Below, piece after piece: positions 17,373 to 28,086 of a stretch of DNA of 64,000 nt. Within the stretch, counting starts at the first letter, position 1. Each line of letters opens with the position of its first letter. The DNA comes from Sphingomonas panni (GTDB taxonomy: Bacteria > Pseudomonadota > Alphaproteobacteria > Sphingomonadales > Sphingomonadaceae): positions 124,001-188,000 of the forward strand of contig NZ_JAKREU010000004.1 in the NCBI RefSeq assembly GCF_022664435.1, given 5' to 3'. The position numbers were made by a program, and so were the translations under genes. The notes under the pieces are model-generated. The model was not told where the DNA came from, did no database searches, and saw nothing but the letters and a program-made list of their open reading frames with translations.

Positions 17373-18713
17373 ATGGCAAGGAAATATTTTGGTACCGACG
17401 GTATACGCGGGCTGACCAACACCAAGCCGATGACCGCCGAGATGGCGATGCGCATCGGCATGGCGGCGGGCGCGCACTTCCGCCGGGGCGACCATCGTCA
17501 CCGCGTGGTGATCGGCAAGGACACGCGCCTGTCGGGCTATATGCTCGAAAATGCGATGGTCGCGGGCTTCACCTCGGTCGGCATGGACGTGGTGCTGGTC
17601 GGCCCGTTGCCCACCCCGGCGGTGGCGATGCTGACCCATTCGATGCGCGCCGACATGGGGGTGATGATCTCCGCCAGCCATAATCCGTATCAGGACAATG
17701 GCATCAAGCTGTTCGGGCCGGACGGATACAAGCTATCCGATGCCGACGAACTGGCGATCGAGGAACTGATCGACAGCGAGATCGAGCTGTCGGCGCCGGG
17801 CGATATCGGCCGCGCCAACCGGATCGAGGATGCGCGCGGGCGCTATATCCACTTCGCCAAGTCGACCTTCCCGGAAAATCTGCGGCTCGACGGGATGAAG
17901 CTGGTCGTCGATTGCGCGAACGGTGCCGCGTACAACGTCGCCCCTTCGGCATTGTGGGAGCTGGGCGCGGAGGTCATCGCGATCGGCGTGACCCCCAATG
18001 GCAAGAACATCAACGACCGCGTCGGATCCACCGCACCGCAAACGCTGTCGGAGACGGTGGTGGCATCGGGCGCGCAGGTCGGCATCGCGCTGGACGGCGA
18101 CGCCGACCGGCTGATCGTCGTCGACGAGGCAGGCAAGGTGATCGATGGCGATCAGTTGATGGCGACGATCGCCGCCAGCTGGGCGCGCGCCGGACGGCTG
18201 AAGGGCGGCGGGTTGGTCGCGACGGTAATGTCGAACCTGGGGCTGGAGCGGCATCTGGCGGCGCAGGGGCTGGGGCTGGTGCGGACCGCTGTGGGGGACC
18301 GCCACGTCCTCGAGAAGATGCGCAGCGCCGGCTATAATGTCGGCGGCGAACAGTCGGGGCATATCATCCTGTCCGATTATGCGACGACCGGCGACGGGCT
18401 GGTCGCGGCGTTGCAGGTGTTGGCCGAAATCCAGCGCGCGGGCGCTCCGGCGAGCGAGGTGCTGCACCGCTTCGATCCGCTGCCGCAGCTGCTCAAGAAT
18501 GTCCGCTTCGCCGGGGGCAAGCCGCTTGACGACCCGCGGGTCAAGGACGTGGTTGCCGGCGTCGAGGCGGAACTGGCCGGGCGCGGGCGGCTGGTGCTGC
18601 GCGCATCGGGTACCGAGCCGGTGATCCGCGTGATGGCGGAGGGCGACGATGCCGCCCATGTCGAACAGGTCGTCGACCGCATCTGCGACGCCGTGCGGCA
18701 GGCGGCGGGCTGA
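17373..18713 (+). CDS. glmM: Phosphoglucosamine mutase
   Basis: Converts glucosamine 6-phosphate to glucosamine 1-phosphate for UDP-GlcNAc, hence peptidoglycan and LPS synthesis. N-terminal [10 protein letters not shown], phosphoserine loop [15 protein letters not shown], metal-binding loop DGDADR, sugar-binding [10 protein letters not shown], and C-terminal phosphate loop [12 protein letters not shown] are all present. I use ATG 17373 (MARKYFG); an in-frame GTG six bases upstream is possible. The DUF1272 gene starts within its stop codon (TGATG). Confidence 0.96.
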   Translation: MARKYFGTDGIRGLTNTKPMTAEMAMRIGMAAGAHFRRGDHRHRVVIGKDTRLSGYMLENAMVAGFTSVGMDVVLVGPLPTPAVAMLTHSMRADMGVMISASHNPYQDNGIKLFGPDGYKLSDADELAIEELIDSEIELSAPGDIGRANRIEDARGRYIHFAKSTFPENLRLDGMKLVVDCANGAAYNVAPSALWELGAEVIAIGVTPNGKNINDRVGSTAPQTLSETVVASGAQVGIALDGDADRLIVVDEAGKVIDGDQLMATIAASWARAGRLKGGGLVATVMSNLGLERHLAAQGLGLVRTAVGDRHVLEKMRSAGYNVGGEQSGHIILSDYATTGDGLVAALQVLAEIQRAGAPASEVLHRFDPLPQLLKNVRFAGGKPLDDPRVKDVVAGVEAELAGRGRLVLRASGTEPVIRVMAEGDDAAHVEQVVDRICDAVRQAAG

Positions 18714-18889
18714 TGCTTGCCATGAAACCGGCGTGCGAACGGTGCGACGCATCGCTGCCCGCGGCGGCGCATGGGGCGTTCATCTGTTCGCACGAATGCA
18801 CCTTCTGCGCGGATTGTGCGGACGAGCTGGACGAAGTTTGCCCGAACTGTCGGGGTGAGCTGGTGGATCGGCCGACCAGACGCAAGTAA
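18713..18889 (+). CDS. DUF1272 zinc-ribbon-like small protein
   Basis: 58 residues, read directly from the bases. Sequence pattern [15 protein letters not shown], then ICSHECTFCADCADEL and VCPNCRGEL, so four paired cysteine motifs (CxxC, CxxxCxxC with a following CxxxxxxxxCxxC) fit a compact metal-binding fold. This matches DUF1272, whose function is unknown. The start codon shares bases with the glmM stop, implying translational coupling. Confidence 0.88.
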   Translation: MLAMKPACERCDASLPAAAHGAFICSHECTFCADCADELDEVCPNCRGELVDRPTRRK

Positions 18890-18892
18890 CGA

Positions 18893-19030
18893 TCCTCCCC
18901 GCTCCGCGGGGAGGGGGACCAGCGTAGCTGGTGGAGGGGGGCGTCCGCATACGGAACCGTTTCGTTGCGTGGTCAGCCCCCTCCACCATCCGCTGCGCGG
19001 ACGGTCCCCCTCCCCATGATATGGGGAGGA
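18893..19030. repeat. MITE-like palindromic element, copy 2 (138 bp)
   Basis: Same plan as 15900-16032: double hairpins at both ends and the central CGCATACGGAACCGTT in the same orientation. The end hairpin with GCTCCGC in its loop is on the left here and on the right in copy 1. It lies between the DUF1272 gene and thiD, starting four bases after a stop codon. Confidence 0.85.
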
Positions 19031-19067
19031 GCTTGTAGCGTTCGCATCGCACGGCTAACCCCGGCCC

Positions 19068-20222
19068 ATGACCATATCCCGTATCCTGATCGTCGCCGGT
19101 TCCGATTCCGGCGGGGGCGCCGGTATCCAGGCGGATATCAAGACCGCGACGATGCTGGGCGCCCATGCGATGACGGCGATCACGGCGGTCACCGCGCAGA
19201 ACACGCTGGGCGTCGATGCGGTCCACCCGATCCCGACCGACATGGTGATGGCGCAGATCGATGCGGTCGTGCGCGATATCGGCGTCGATGCGGTGAAGAT
19301 CGGGATGATCGGATCGGCGCGCACCGCCCACGCGCTGGCCGACCGGTTGCGCGACCTGCCAGGCGTCCCGGTGGTGTTCGATCCGGTGATGATCTCGACC
19401 AGCGGCGCGCTGCTGGCCGATGAAGCGACGGTCGCGGCGTTCGAGCGGTTGATGGCGGTGGCTACCGTCGCAACGCCAAACCTGCCCGAACTGGCCGCAC
19501 TAGGGGGCGTCGGCGAGGTGCTGTCGCGCGGTTGCGCCGTGCTGGAAAAGGGCGGCCATGGTGAGGGCGAGGTGCTGGTCGACCGGCTGCACCAGCGCGG
19601 AAGCGGCGCGGCCCCGCGGGTCGAATGGTCGTCCCCGCGTATCGACGGCATGGCGACGCACGGCACCGGCTGCACCCTGTCGACCGCGATCGCGTGCGAA
19701 CTGGCCAAGGAATGGACGCTGGTCGAGGCGATCGGCCGGGCGCGCAGCTTCGTGCGGATCGCGATGCTGGATGCCGAGGAACTGGGGCGCGGCGCGGGGC
19801 CGATGGCGCAGCAGGGCGTCCGGCTCGACCTGAACCAGTCGCGCTGGTCGCCGATGCTGAACCAGGTGACCGTGCCGGCAACCGACGTCCCGGCCAGCGA
19901 GCATTTCTACCGCCTGCTCGGCCTCAAGGCGATCGTCCGCTCCAGTCGCCGCTATGCCCGGTTCGAGAGCGAGGGCGGTGCGACCTTCTCGATCGAGATG
20001 ACCGAGGAGCGCAAGGTCCCGGCTGTCTATTTCGAGGTCGGCGACCTGAACGTCGTGGTCCCTTATCTGAAGGGGCAGGGGCTGTCCTTTGCGCAGGAGC
20101 CGATCGACCGGCCATGGGGCTGGCGCGAGGCGCGGCTGTTCGATCCGGCGGGCAACGAAGTGTGTCTGTATCAGGCGGGCGAGATGCGGCGCTTCCCGCC
20201 GTGGCGCATCGCCGATGCCTGA
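19068..20222 (+). CDS. thiD: ThiD (hydroxymethylpyrimidine/phosphomethylpyrimidine kinase) fused to a VOC/glyoxalase domain
   Basis: 384 residues in one frame. Residues 1 to about 255 are a ThiD kinase of thiamine synthesis: [37 protein letters not shown], and the anion hole [17 protein letters not shown]. From about residue 266 ([19 protein letters not shown]) a complete vicinal-oxygen-chelate domain follows, ending [18 protein letters not shown]. There is no stop between them. The VOC half begins with a methionine, so it might also be made separately by internal initiation. Its ligand is unknown. rnhB overlaps the end by eight bases. Confidence 0.85.
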   Translation: MTISRILIVAGSDSGGGAGIQADIKTATMLGAHAMTAITAVTAQNTLGVDAVHPIPTDMVMAQIDAVVRDIGVDAVKIGMIGSARTAHALADRLRDLPGVPVVFDPVMISTSGALLADEATVAAFERLMAVATVATPNLPELAALGGVGEVLSRGCAVLEKGGHGEGEVLVDRLHQRGSGAAPRVEWSSPRIDGMATHGTGCTLSTAIACELAKEWTLVEAIGRARSFVRIAMLDAEELGRGAGPMAQQGVRLDLNQSRWSPMLNQVTVPATDVPASEHFYRLLGLKAIVRSSRRYARFESEGGATFSIEMTEERKVPAVYFEVGDLNVVVPYLKGQGLSFAQEPIDRPWGWREARLFDPAGNEVCLYQAGEMRRFPPWRIADA

Positions 20223-20808
20223 TTTCAGCCACGAGGCTCGCCATGCCGGGCCGGTGGCGGGGGTGGACGAGGCGGGGCGCGGACCGCTCGCCGGGCCGGT
20301 GGTCGCCGCCGCCGTGATCCTCGACCGCGATTGCGTGCCGGACGGGTTGAACGATTCCAAGCAGTTGAGTGCGAAACGGCGCGCGGCGCTGCATGGCCAG
20401 CTGCTGGAATGCGCGACGGTCGGTGTCGGGATCGCCAGCGTCGAGGAGATCGACCGGCTGAACATCCTGTGGGCGACGATGCTGGCAATGGAGCGTGCGG
20501 TCGACGCGCTGGGGATCGCGCCGGCCATGGTGCTGGTCGATGGCAATCGCTGCCCGAACTGGCGCTATCCGAGCGTCGCGGTGGTCGGTGGTGACGCGAT
20601 CAGCCTGTCGATCGCCGCCGCGTCGATCGTCGCCAAGGAGACGCGCGATGCGATGATGGTCGATGCGGACCGGGCCTATCCCGGCTATGGCTGGGCGTCG
20701 AACAAGGGCTATGGCGCGAAGGTGCATATGGAGGGGTTGCGCACGCTGGGCGTGACGCCGCTGCACCGGCGAAGCTTCGCGCCGGTCGCGAAAGCACTGC
20801 TTCGTTAA
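20215..20808 (+). CDS. rnhB: Ribonuclease HII
   Basis: Removes RNA from RNA-DNA hybrids and single ribonucleotides from DNA. Conserved: [23 protein letters not shown] (the DEAGRG motif with catalytic Asp-Glu), [14 protein letters not shown], and [12 protein letters not shown] with a further acidic residue; C-terminal [13 protein letters not shown] is typical. 197 residues. ATG 20215 lies inside the end of thiD-VOC. A long inverted repeat follows its stop. Confidence 0.95.
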   Translation: MPDFSHEARHAGPVAGVDEAGRGPLAGPVVAAAVILDRDCVPDGLNDSKQLSAKRRAALHGQLLECATVGVGIASVEEIDRLNILWATMLAMERAVDALGIAPAMVLVDGNRCPNWRYPSVAVVGGDAISLSIAAASIVAKETRDAMMVDADRAYPGYGWASNKGYGAKVHMEGLRTLGVTPLHRRSFAPVAKALLR

Positions 20809-20841
20809 ATTCCTTGCCGGTGCGGAGGGGATTTGCGGTGA

Positions 20842-22139
<1,298 letters not shown>

Positions 22140-22140
<1 letters not shown>

Positions 22141-23216
22141 TGTACCTTCGCCCGGTCCGCTTCGTCGATACGCCGGTCGGGCTGCCCGATGGCAGTGTCG
22201 CGCGGCTGGCGGGGGGGATGCTGTGGTTCGCGGCCTATGAGGTGCGCAACCGGGCCGGGTTGCGCGTCACGGTGCCGGTCGAGCGCATTGACGCGTGGGT
22301 CGCCACCCTGTCGGCGGACGGTGCCGATCGGGCGCGGCTGCTCCATGAGCGGATCACGAGCGCCCGTCCGCCGCTGACGCTGGGCGAGCGGGTGGTGCGG
22401 TTCGATCAGCCGCAGGTGATGGGGATACTCAACGTCACGCCCGACAGTTTTTCGGATGGCGGCGCTCATGTCGGCGATCCGGCGGGCGCGGCAGCAGCGG
22501 GCGTCGCGATGGCGGCGGCAGGCGCGGCGCTGATCGACCTGGGCGGTGAGTCCACCAAGCCCGGTGCCGCCACCGTGTGGGAAGGCGACGAGATCGCGCG
22601 CGTCGTGCCGGTGGCCGAGCGGCTGGCGGCGGCCGGGGTTGCGGTGTCGGTCGACACGCGCAAGGCGGCGGTGATGGACGCGGCGCTGAACGCCGGGGCG
22701 CAGATCGTCAACGACGTCGCGGCGCTGGCGTACGACCCGCGCGCGATCGCCGTGGTCGCGGCGAGCGGGTGTCCGGTGGTGCTGATGCATTCGCCCGCGC
22801 CCGCGCAGGGGCCGCATGGGGGGGAGGGCTATGGCGATCCGCTGCTCGACGTGTTCGACTGGCTGGAGGCGCGGGTCGAGGCGGTGGTCGCGGGCGGAGT
22901 CGACCGGGCGAAGATCGTGGTCGATCCGGGCATCGGCTTTGGCAAGGCGCTGTCGGACAATCTGGCGTTGGTGAACGGGCTGGCGCTGTTCCACGGGCTG
23001 GGGTGCCCGGTGCTGCTGGGGGCTAGTCGCAAGCGGATCATCGGTGCGCTGTCGAACGAGGCACCGGCGGACCAGCGGCTGGGCGGGTCGGTCGCGCTGG
23101 CGCTGGCCGGGGTCGAGCGCGGGGCGCAGATCGTGCGGGTGCATGACGTGGCGGAGACGGTGCAGGCGATCCGCGTGTGGCGGGGCTTGCGGGATGCGGC
23201 GTTGGTGGCGGGGTAG
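22140..23216 (+). CDS. folP: Dihydropteroate synthase
   Basis: Joins dihydropterin pyrophosphate (the FolK product) with p-aminobenzoate. Signatures MGILNVTPDSFSDGG (from about residue 93), DLGGESTKPGA, SVDTRKAAVMDAAL, VNDVAAL, VVDPGIGFGKA and LLGASRKR are complete. The roughly 90-residue N-terminal extension before the barrel (MYLRPVRFVDTPVG onward) is longer than in E. coli FolP. ATG 22140 shares its first base with the ccrM stop. Confidence 0.95.
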
Positions 23217-23224
23217 GCGACACT

Positions 23225-23319
23225 CGTCACGCCCGCGCAGGCGGGAGTCCATACACGCAACTGCGCCGGCTTGATCGAAATGCTGGCGGCTATGGATTCC
23301 CGCCTTCGCGGGAATGACG
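23225..23319. repeat. Paired REP-like repeat (29-bp inverted arms)
   Basis: Arms 23225-23253 and 23291-23319 are inverted, slightly diverged copies of a CGTCA-CCCGCG-AGGCGGGA-TCCATA pattern. The pair fills the gap between folP and the next gene and may form a cruciform or terminate folP transcription. Confidence 0.8.
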
Positions 23320-23388
23320 ACCATAGCCGTTTCGGGAGGTGGGGAAGCCGGTGGATCAACCCGCTGCCCATCCGCTATAGCGCCCGCC

Positions 23389-25728
23389 ATGGTTCGCGTA
23401 TTCCTGTTCCTCGCCGCGCTGTCGGCGCTGTTCGCCGGTCCGGCGCTTGCCCAGCAGAACGGGTTCGATCTCGACGGACCGGAAGTCGCGGTCAGCGTCA
23501 CGCGGGGCGAGGTCGAACTGCCGGTCGCGACGGTGCCGTCGCTCAGGGGCGGAGACCGGCTGACCGCCCGCGCGCTGCTGCCGGCGGACCAGTCGGCACG
23601 CTACCTGCTGGTCGTCGCGTTCCTGCGCGGGGCGACCAATCCGCCGCCCAAGAACTGGTTCTTCTCGGTCGAGACCTGGAAGCCGAAGAAGGACGTGCTG
23701 ACCGTCACCGTGCCGGAGGGTGCGGAACAGGCGATCCTGTTCCTTGCGCCCGAAGCCGGCGGTGGCTTTTCCGCCGTCCGTGGCGCGGTGCGCGGGCGGC
23801 CGGGCGTGTTCGTCCGCGCGGCACAGGACTTGTACCAGGCATCGCTCGACCGGCAGCGATTGGACGCGTTCGTGGGAGCCATCGGACGGATCGGCGACGC
23901 CGCGCCCGAACGACTGGCCACCGCCGCACCGGTGCTGGCCGAGGCGCTCCGCATCAAACTCAATGCCGACTGCCTGCTGAAGCAGCGCGCACTGCAGGCC
24001 GCGTGCCTGACACAGCAGCGCGACGCATTGGTGTTGCAGGCGCAGCGCGGTGCGACGCTGACGGAGACGCTGACCGGTGCGCCGGTCGACATCGCGTACC
24101 GCGTGGCGGCGACGCGCGAGGGCGGGGCGGGCTATTACAGCCCCTATATCGGGCTGGCACGCGACCTTGCCCGGTTGTTCGGTGCGTTTCGCAGCGCGCA
24201 ATATCAGTACCTTCCGGCTCTGGCGCTGGGGCAGGGCAAGGCGATCCACCTGCAACTCAACAGCGCGCCGTCGTTCCAGAACCCGCGATCGGTGCTGGTC
24301 GCGCCGTTGCCGCCGATCGGCGACGCGCCGCCGCCTCTGTGGCGGTCGGCCGCACAGGGGGCGCTGTGCCTTGCCAAGCCCGATCTCGTGCTGCCGTTGG
24401 ACGATGCGGCGCTGTTGTTCGCGACCGATTATGCCCGCGACCTGACGCTGAAGGTCACGGCGGCGGATGGCGAGGTGTCGCTGCTGAAGCTGACCCCGGA
24501 TGCCGAACGCGGCGGGCTGGTGCTGGGCGGTGGGGCTGCGGTCGCCGGGCCGATCCGTGACGCGGTGGTTCAGGGCAACTGGGGCTTCGACCGGTTCAGC
24601 GGGCCGCGCGTGCCGGCGCAGATCGACGGACCCGGCGCATGGACTCCGCAGCCCGATGCGAACGTGATCGTCGGGCGCGATCATCCACTGGTGCTGCGCG
24701 GCGGGGCATCAGCCTGCGTGTCCGGGCTGACGCTGCGCGATGCGGGGGGGTTGAGCCGGTCGCTCAGCTGGAAGGCGGCGGGCGCGGACGGGATCGAAGC
24801 GACCTTGCCGCTGGGCAAGACGCGACCGGGGCCGCTGACGCTGACGGTCGTGCGCCACGGGGCGGTCGCCCCGGATCAGATCGCGCTGACCGGGCGGGCG
24901 GAGCCGAGCCGGCTCGACCGGTTCACCGTCCATCGGGGGGACAAGGACGGCGTGCTGGAGGGCGCGCGGCTGGATCAGGTGGCCGGACTGACGCTGGGCG
25001 GCACCCGCTTTGCCGCCGGCGCGCTGACGCGGGTCGGCGAGGGTGACCGGCTGGTCCTGACAACCGACGCGCCGCTGGGTGAGATGGCCGATACGACCGC
25101 CAGCGTGCAACTGCGTGACGGGCGCAGCGCCAGCGTACCCGCGACGGTCGCGCCGGCGCGGCCGGTGGTGCAGTTACTCGACCGGCGGGTGGCGTATGAC
25201 CCGCCGGCTGGCGCGCGACCGATCGAACTGCCCGACGGGCTGGTGCCGACGACCGCCACCTTGACCTTCTCGGCAAGGATCGCGGACGGGGTGCGTGGGG
25301 CAGAGGACGGGATCGAGATCGCGGCGGGCGCTGCGACCAAGCGGCTGACCATCGCGTCGGGCGCGGTGCAGCGGGTCGGTGACGATGTGCTGGTGACGAG
25401 CATCGCGCCGCAGGCTGCGTTCGGGCCGGCCGTGTCGGGCGACCTGCGCGTCCGGGCGTGGCGCGGCGGTGCGGCGGGCGACTGGCAGACGCTGGCGAGG
25501 CTGGTGCGGCTGCCGGTGCTGACCGGAATCGAGTGTCGCGACAGCTGCACCGTGACCGGCCGCGACCTGTTCCTGATCGCGGCGATCGGGACGTCCCGCG
25601 ACATGGCCGGGGCGGTCACGCTGCCCGGCGGGTTCGTCGGCACGTCGGTTTCGGTCCCGCGCGGCAGCGACGGGACGCTCTACCTCAAGCTCCACGATGC
25701 CGGCGACGCAGTGCTGCGGGTGAAGTGA
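23389..25728 (+). CDS. Large secreted protein of unknown function
   Basis: 779 residues from ATG 23389, beginning with a signal peptide (MVRVFLFLAALSALFAGPALAQ). I do not recognise a catalytic domain. The first 330 residues are mixed helical and contain two cysteine pairs (CLLKQRALQAACL); the remainder is rich in short beta-type segments with many Gly, Thr and Val residues, suggesting several Ig-like or beta-sandwich modules. Another cysteine pair is near the end (ECRDSC). No transmembrane anchor follows the signal peptide. It is convergent with the GH92 gene. Likely periplasmic or exported; role not inferable. Confidence 0.75.
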   Translation: MVRVFLFLAALSALFAGPALAQQNGFDLDGPEVAVSVTRGEVELPVATVPSLRGGDRLTARALLPADQSARYLLVVAFLRGATNPPPKNWFFSVETWKPKKDVLTVTVPEGAEQAILFLAPEAGGGFSAVRGAVRGRPGVFVRAAQDLYQASLDRQRLDAFVGAIGRIGDAAPERLATAAPVLAEALRIKLNADCLLKQRALQAACLTQQRDALVLQAQRGATLTETLTGAPVDIAYRVAATREGGAGYYSPYIGLARDLARLFGAFRSAQYQYLPALALGQGKAIHLQLNSAPSFQNPRSVLVAPLPPIGDAPPPLWRSAAQGALCLAKPDLVLPLDDAALLFATDYARDLTLKVTAADGEVSLLKLTPDAERGGLVLGGGAAVAGPIRDAVVQGNWGFDRFSGPRVPAQIDGPGAWTPQPDANVIVGRDHPLVLRGGASACVSGLTLRDAGGLSRSLSWKAAGADGIEATLPLGKTRPGPLTLTVVRHGAVAPDQIALTGRAEPSRLDRFTVHRGDKDGVLEGARLDQVAGLTLGGTRFAAGALTRVGEGDRLVLTTDAPLGEMADTTASVQLRDGRSASVPATVAPARPVVQLLDRRVAYDPPAGARPIELPDGLVPTTATLTFSARIADGVRGAEDGIEIAAGAATKRLTIASGAVQRVGDDVLVTSIAPQAAFGPAVSGDLRVRAWRGGAAGDWQTLARLVRLPVLTGIECRDSCTVTGRDLFLIAAIGTSRDMAGAVTLPGGFVGTSVSVPRGSDGTLYLKLHDAGDAVLRVK

Positions 25729-25738
25729 CCCGCCCGGA

Positions 25739-28072
25739 TCACCGCGCCGCGGGCTGGCTCATCGAATAGGGCGCGGCGGCGGGGCCGGTCGCCCAGGCCT
25801 TGTTCGGGGTCGGCCCCATCACGAAGCGCAGCGTGCCGCCGGCCATGATCTCGTCCTGCGAAATCCAGGTGCGATCCAGCTTGCGCCCGTTGAGCGTCGC
25901 CGACTGGATATAGACATTGGCCGCGCTGTTGCCCGGCGCCTCGACCACGAAACGCCTGCCGTTTTCGAGCGCCATTTCGCTGCGGCGGAACAGCGGCGAT
26001 CCGATGACATACTGGTTCGCGCCGGGGGTGACCGGATAGAATCCCAGCGCGCTGAACACATACCATGCCGAGGTCTGACCGTTATCCTCGTCGCCCGGAT
26101 AGCCGTCGGGCTGCGCGGCATAGAGGCGGCGCATGACGTTGCGAACGTGCCACTGGGTTTTCCATGGCGCGCCGGCATAGTCGTAGAGATAGATCATATG
26201 CTGGATCGGCTGGTTGCCATGGGCGTAATTGCCCATGTTCACGATCTGCATCTCGCGGATTTCGTGGATGACCTGCCCGTAATAGCTTTCGTCGAACTTG
26301 GGCGGGCTGTCGAATACTTGGTCGATCTTGGCAACGAAGGCACGGTCGCCGCCCATCAGGTCGATCAGGCCGCGTACGTCCTGAAATACCGACCAGCTGT
26401 AATGCATCGAATTGCCTTCCGTGAAGGCATCGCCCCATTTCAGCGGGTTGAACGGCGTCTGGAACGTCCCGTCCTGATTCCGGCCGCGCATCCAGCCGAC
26501 CGTCGGGTCGAACAGCTTGCGATAATTCTGCGCCCGTGCGCGGAACATCGCGGCGTCGTCCTTCTTGCCCAATGCTTCCGCCAGCCGCGCGATGGTGAAA
26601 TCGGCATAGGCATATTCGAGGGAACGGGCGGCGTTCTCCTTGATGCCGACGTCATAGGGGACGTAGCCGAGGCGGTTGTAATATTCGACGCCTTCACGCC
26701 CGACCGCGCTGATCGTCTTGCCCTCCGCCGATTTGGGACGGCCGACGCTGGTCGTCGCGTTCTTCTTGATCGCCTCGTACAGCGTTTCGATGTCGTAGCC
26801 GCGAATGCCCTTCAGATACGCATCGGCGATGTTCACTGCCGAGTTCGACCCGATCATCACGTCGCGGTGGCCGGGGCTGGCCCATTCGGGCAGCCAGCCC
26901 GATTCACGATAGGTGTTGGCCAACCCCTCCATGATTTCGCCATCGAGCTTGCGCTCCATGATCGTGAATAGCGGAAATACGGCGCGGAAGGTGTCCCAGA
27001 AGCCGTTGTCGGTGAACATGGGTCCGGGAAGAACTTTCCCGTTATACGGGCTGTAATGGACCATCCGCCCCGCGCGATCATATTCGTGGAAGCGCCGGGG
27101 AAAGAGCTGCGTGCGGTAGAGCGCGGAATAGAAGGTGCGGACATTGTCGAGGTCGGGATCGTCGACCTTGTAGCGGCCCATCAGTGCGGACCATGCGGCG
27201 CGGGCCTTGGCCCTGGTCGTGTCGAAATCGTCGCGACCGAGTTCGCGGTCGAGGTTCAGCTGCGCCTGCTCCGCGCTGATGAAGGAGGAGGCGACGCGGA
27301 CGTTCACCTGTTCGCCCTTGCGCGTGCGGAACCCGACCAGCGCACCGACGCGCTTGCCCTGCGCCTGCGTGACGCCGCTCTGGCGCTTGAAGCCGTCGCC
27401 GATCGTGTCGGCGACGGTGAAGTCGTGGTCGAATTCCAGCACGAACCAGTTGCGGAAATTGGCAGGCACGCCGCCGCTGTTGTTGCTGGCATAGCCGATG
27501 ATGCGGCGCTGTTTCGGCAGGATCGTGACCGCCGACCCCTTGTCGAACGCGTCGAGCAGGATCCAGCTCTGGTCGCTGTCAGGGAAGGTGAAGCGGAACT
27601 GCGCGGCGCGTTCGGTCGGGGCGATTTCGACGGTGGTGTCATAATCGGCGAGATAGGCGCTGTAATAATAGGGGTGGGCCACCTCCGCCTTGTGCGAGAA
27701 CCACGACGCGCGATCGGCCTCGGCCAGTTTCGGCGCGCCGGTCATCGCCATCAGCGAGAAGGCGCCATAGTCGTTCATCCACGGGCTGGGCTGATGGGTC
27801 TGTTTGAACCCCCACAGCTTGGTGTCGCGATAGCGGTACGCCCAGCCGTCGCCGGCCTTGTTGGTGGTCGGCGTCCAGAAATTCATGCCCCAGGGCAGCG
27901 CGATCGCCGGATAGGTGTTGCCGTAGGACAGCTCATAGGTCGAATCGGTGCCCATCAGCGGGTTGACCAGATCGACCGGATCGGCACGCCGTTCCTGCGC
28001 GATGCCCGGCGTCACGGCCGAAAGGATCAGCGCCATTGCAGTGGCGGTGGCGGTCAGGCGGGGCAGGGCCAT
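25739..28072 (-). CDS. GH92 alpha-mannosidase (secreted)
   Basis: 777 residues with a signal peptide (MALPRLTATATAMALILSAVTPGIAQ). GH92 exo-alpha-mannosidases are calcium-dependent inverting enzymes that trim alpha-1,2/1,3/1,4/1,6 mannose from N-glycans. Marks: VNPLMGTDSTYELSYGNTYPA at the mature start, FRAVFPLFTIM, VGYASNNSGG-like middle region, and YAHGNQPIQHMIYLYDYAG (about residue 620). The last has Gln where the second GH92 in this locus has Glu (GDEPGHQ). Followed by GQTSAWYVFSALGFYPV, typical of the family. Downstream of the ROK kinase gene (14-base gap) in a LacI-controlled unit. Confidence 0.9.
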   Translation of the reverse strand: MALPRLTATATAMALILSAVTPGIAQERRADPVDLVNPLMGTDSTYELSYGNTYPAIALPWGMNFWTPTTNKAGDGWAYRYRDTKLWGFKQTHQPSPWMNDYGAFSLMAMTGAPKLAEADRASWFSHKAEVAHPYYYSAYLADYDTTVEIAPTERAAQFRFTFPDSDQSWILLDAFDKGSAVTILPKQRRIIGYASNNSGGVPANFRNWFVLEFDHDFTVADTIGDGFKRQSGVTQAQGKRVGALVGFRTRKGEQVNVRVASSFISAEQAQLNLDRELGRDDFDTTRAKARAAWSALMGRYKVDDPDLDNVRTFYSALYRTQLFPRRFHEYDRAGRMVHYSPYNGKVLPGPMFTDNGFWDTFRAVFPLFTIMERKLDGEIMEGLANTYRESGWLPEWASPGHRDVMIGSNSAVNIADAYLKGIRGYDIETLYEAIKKNATTSVGRPKSAEGKTISAVGREGVEYYNRLGYVPYDVGIKENAARSLEYAYADFTIARLAEALGKKDDAAMFRARAQNYRKLFDPTVGWMRGRNQDGTFQTPFNPLKWGDAFTEGNSMHYSWSVFQDVRGLIDLMGGDRAFVAKIDQVFDSPPKFDESYYGQVIHEIREMQIVNMGNYAHGNQPIQHMIYLYDYAGAPWKTQWHVRNVMRRLYAAQPDGYPGDEDNGQTSAWYVFSALGFYPVTPGANQYVIGSPLFRRSEMALENGRRFVVEAPGNSAANVYIQSATLNGRKLDRTWISQDEIMAGGTLRFVMGPTPNKAWATGPAAAPYSMSQPAAR

Positions 28073-28086
28073 GCGGCGGTCCTCTC

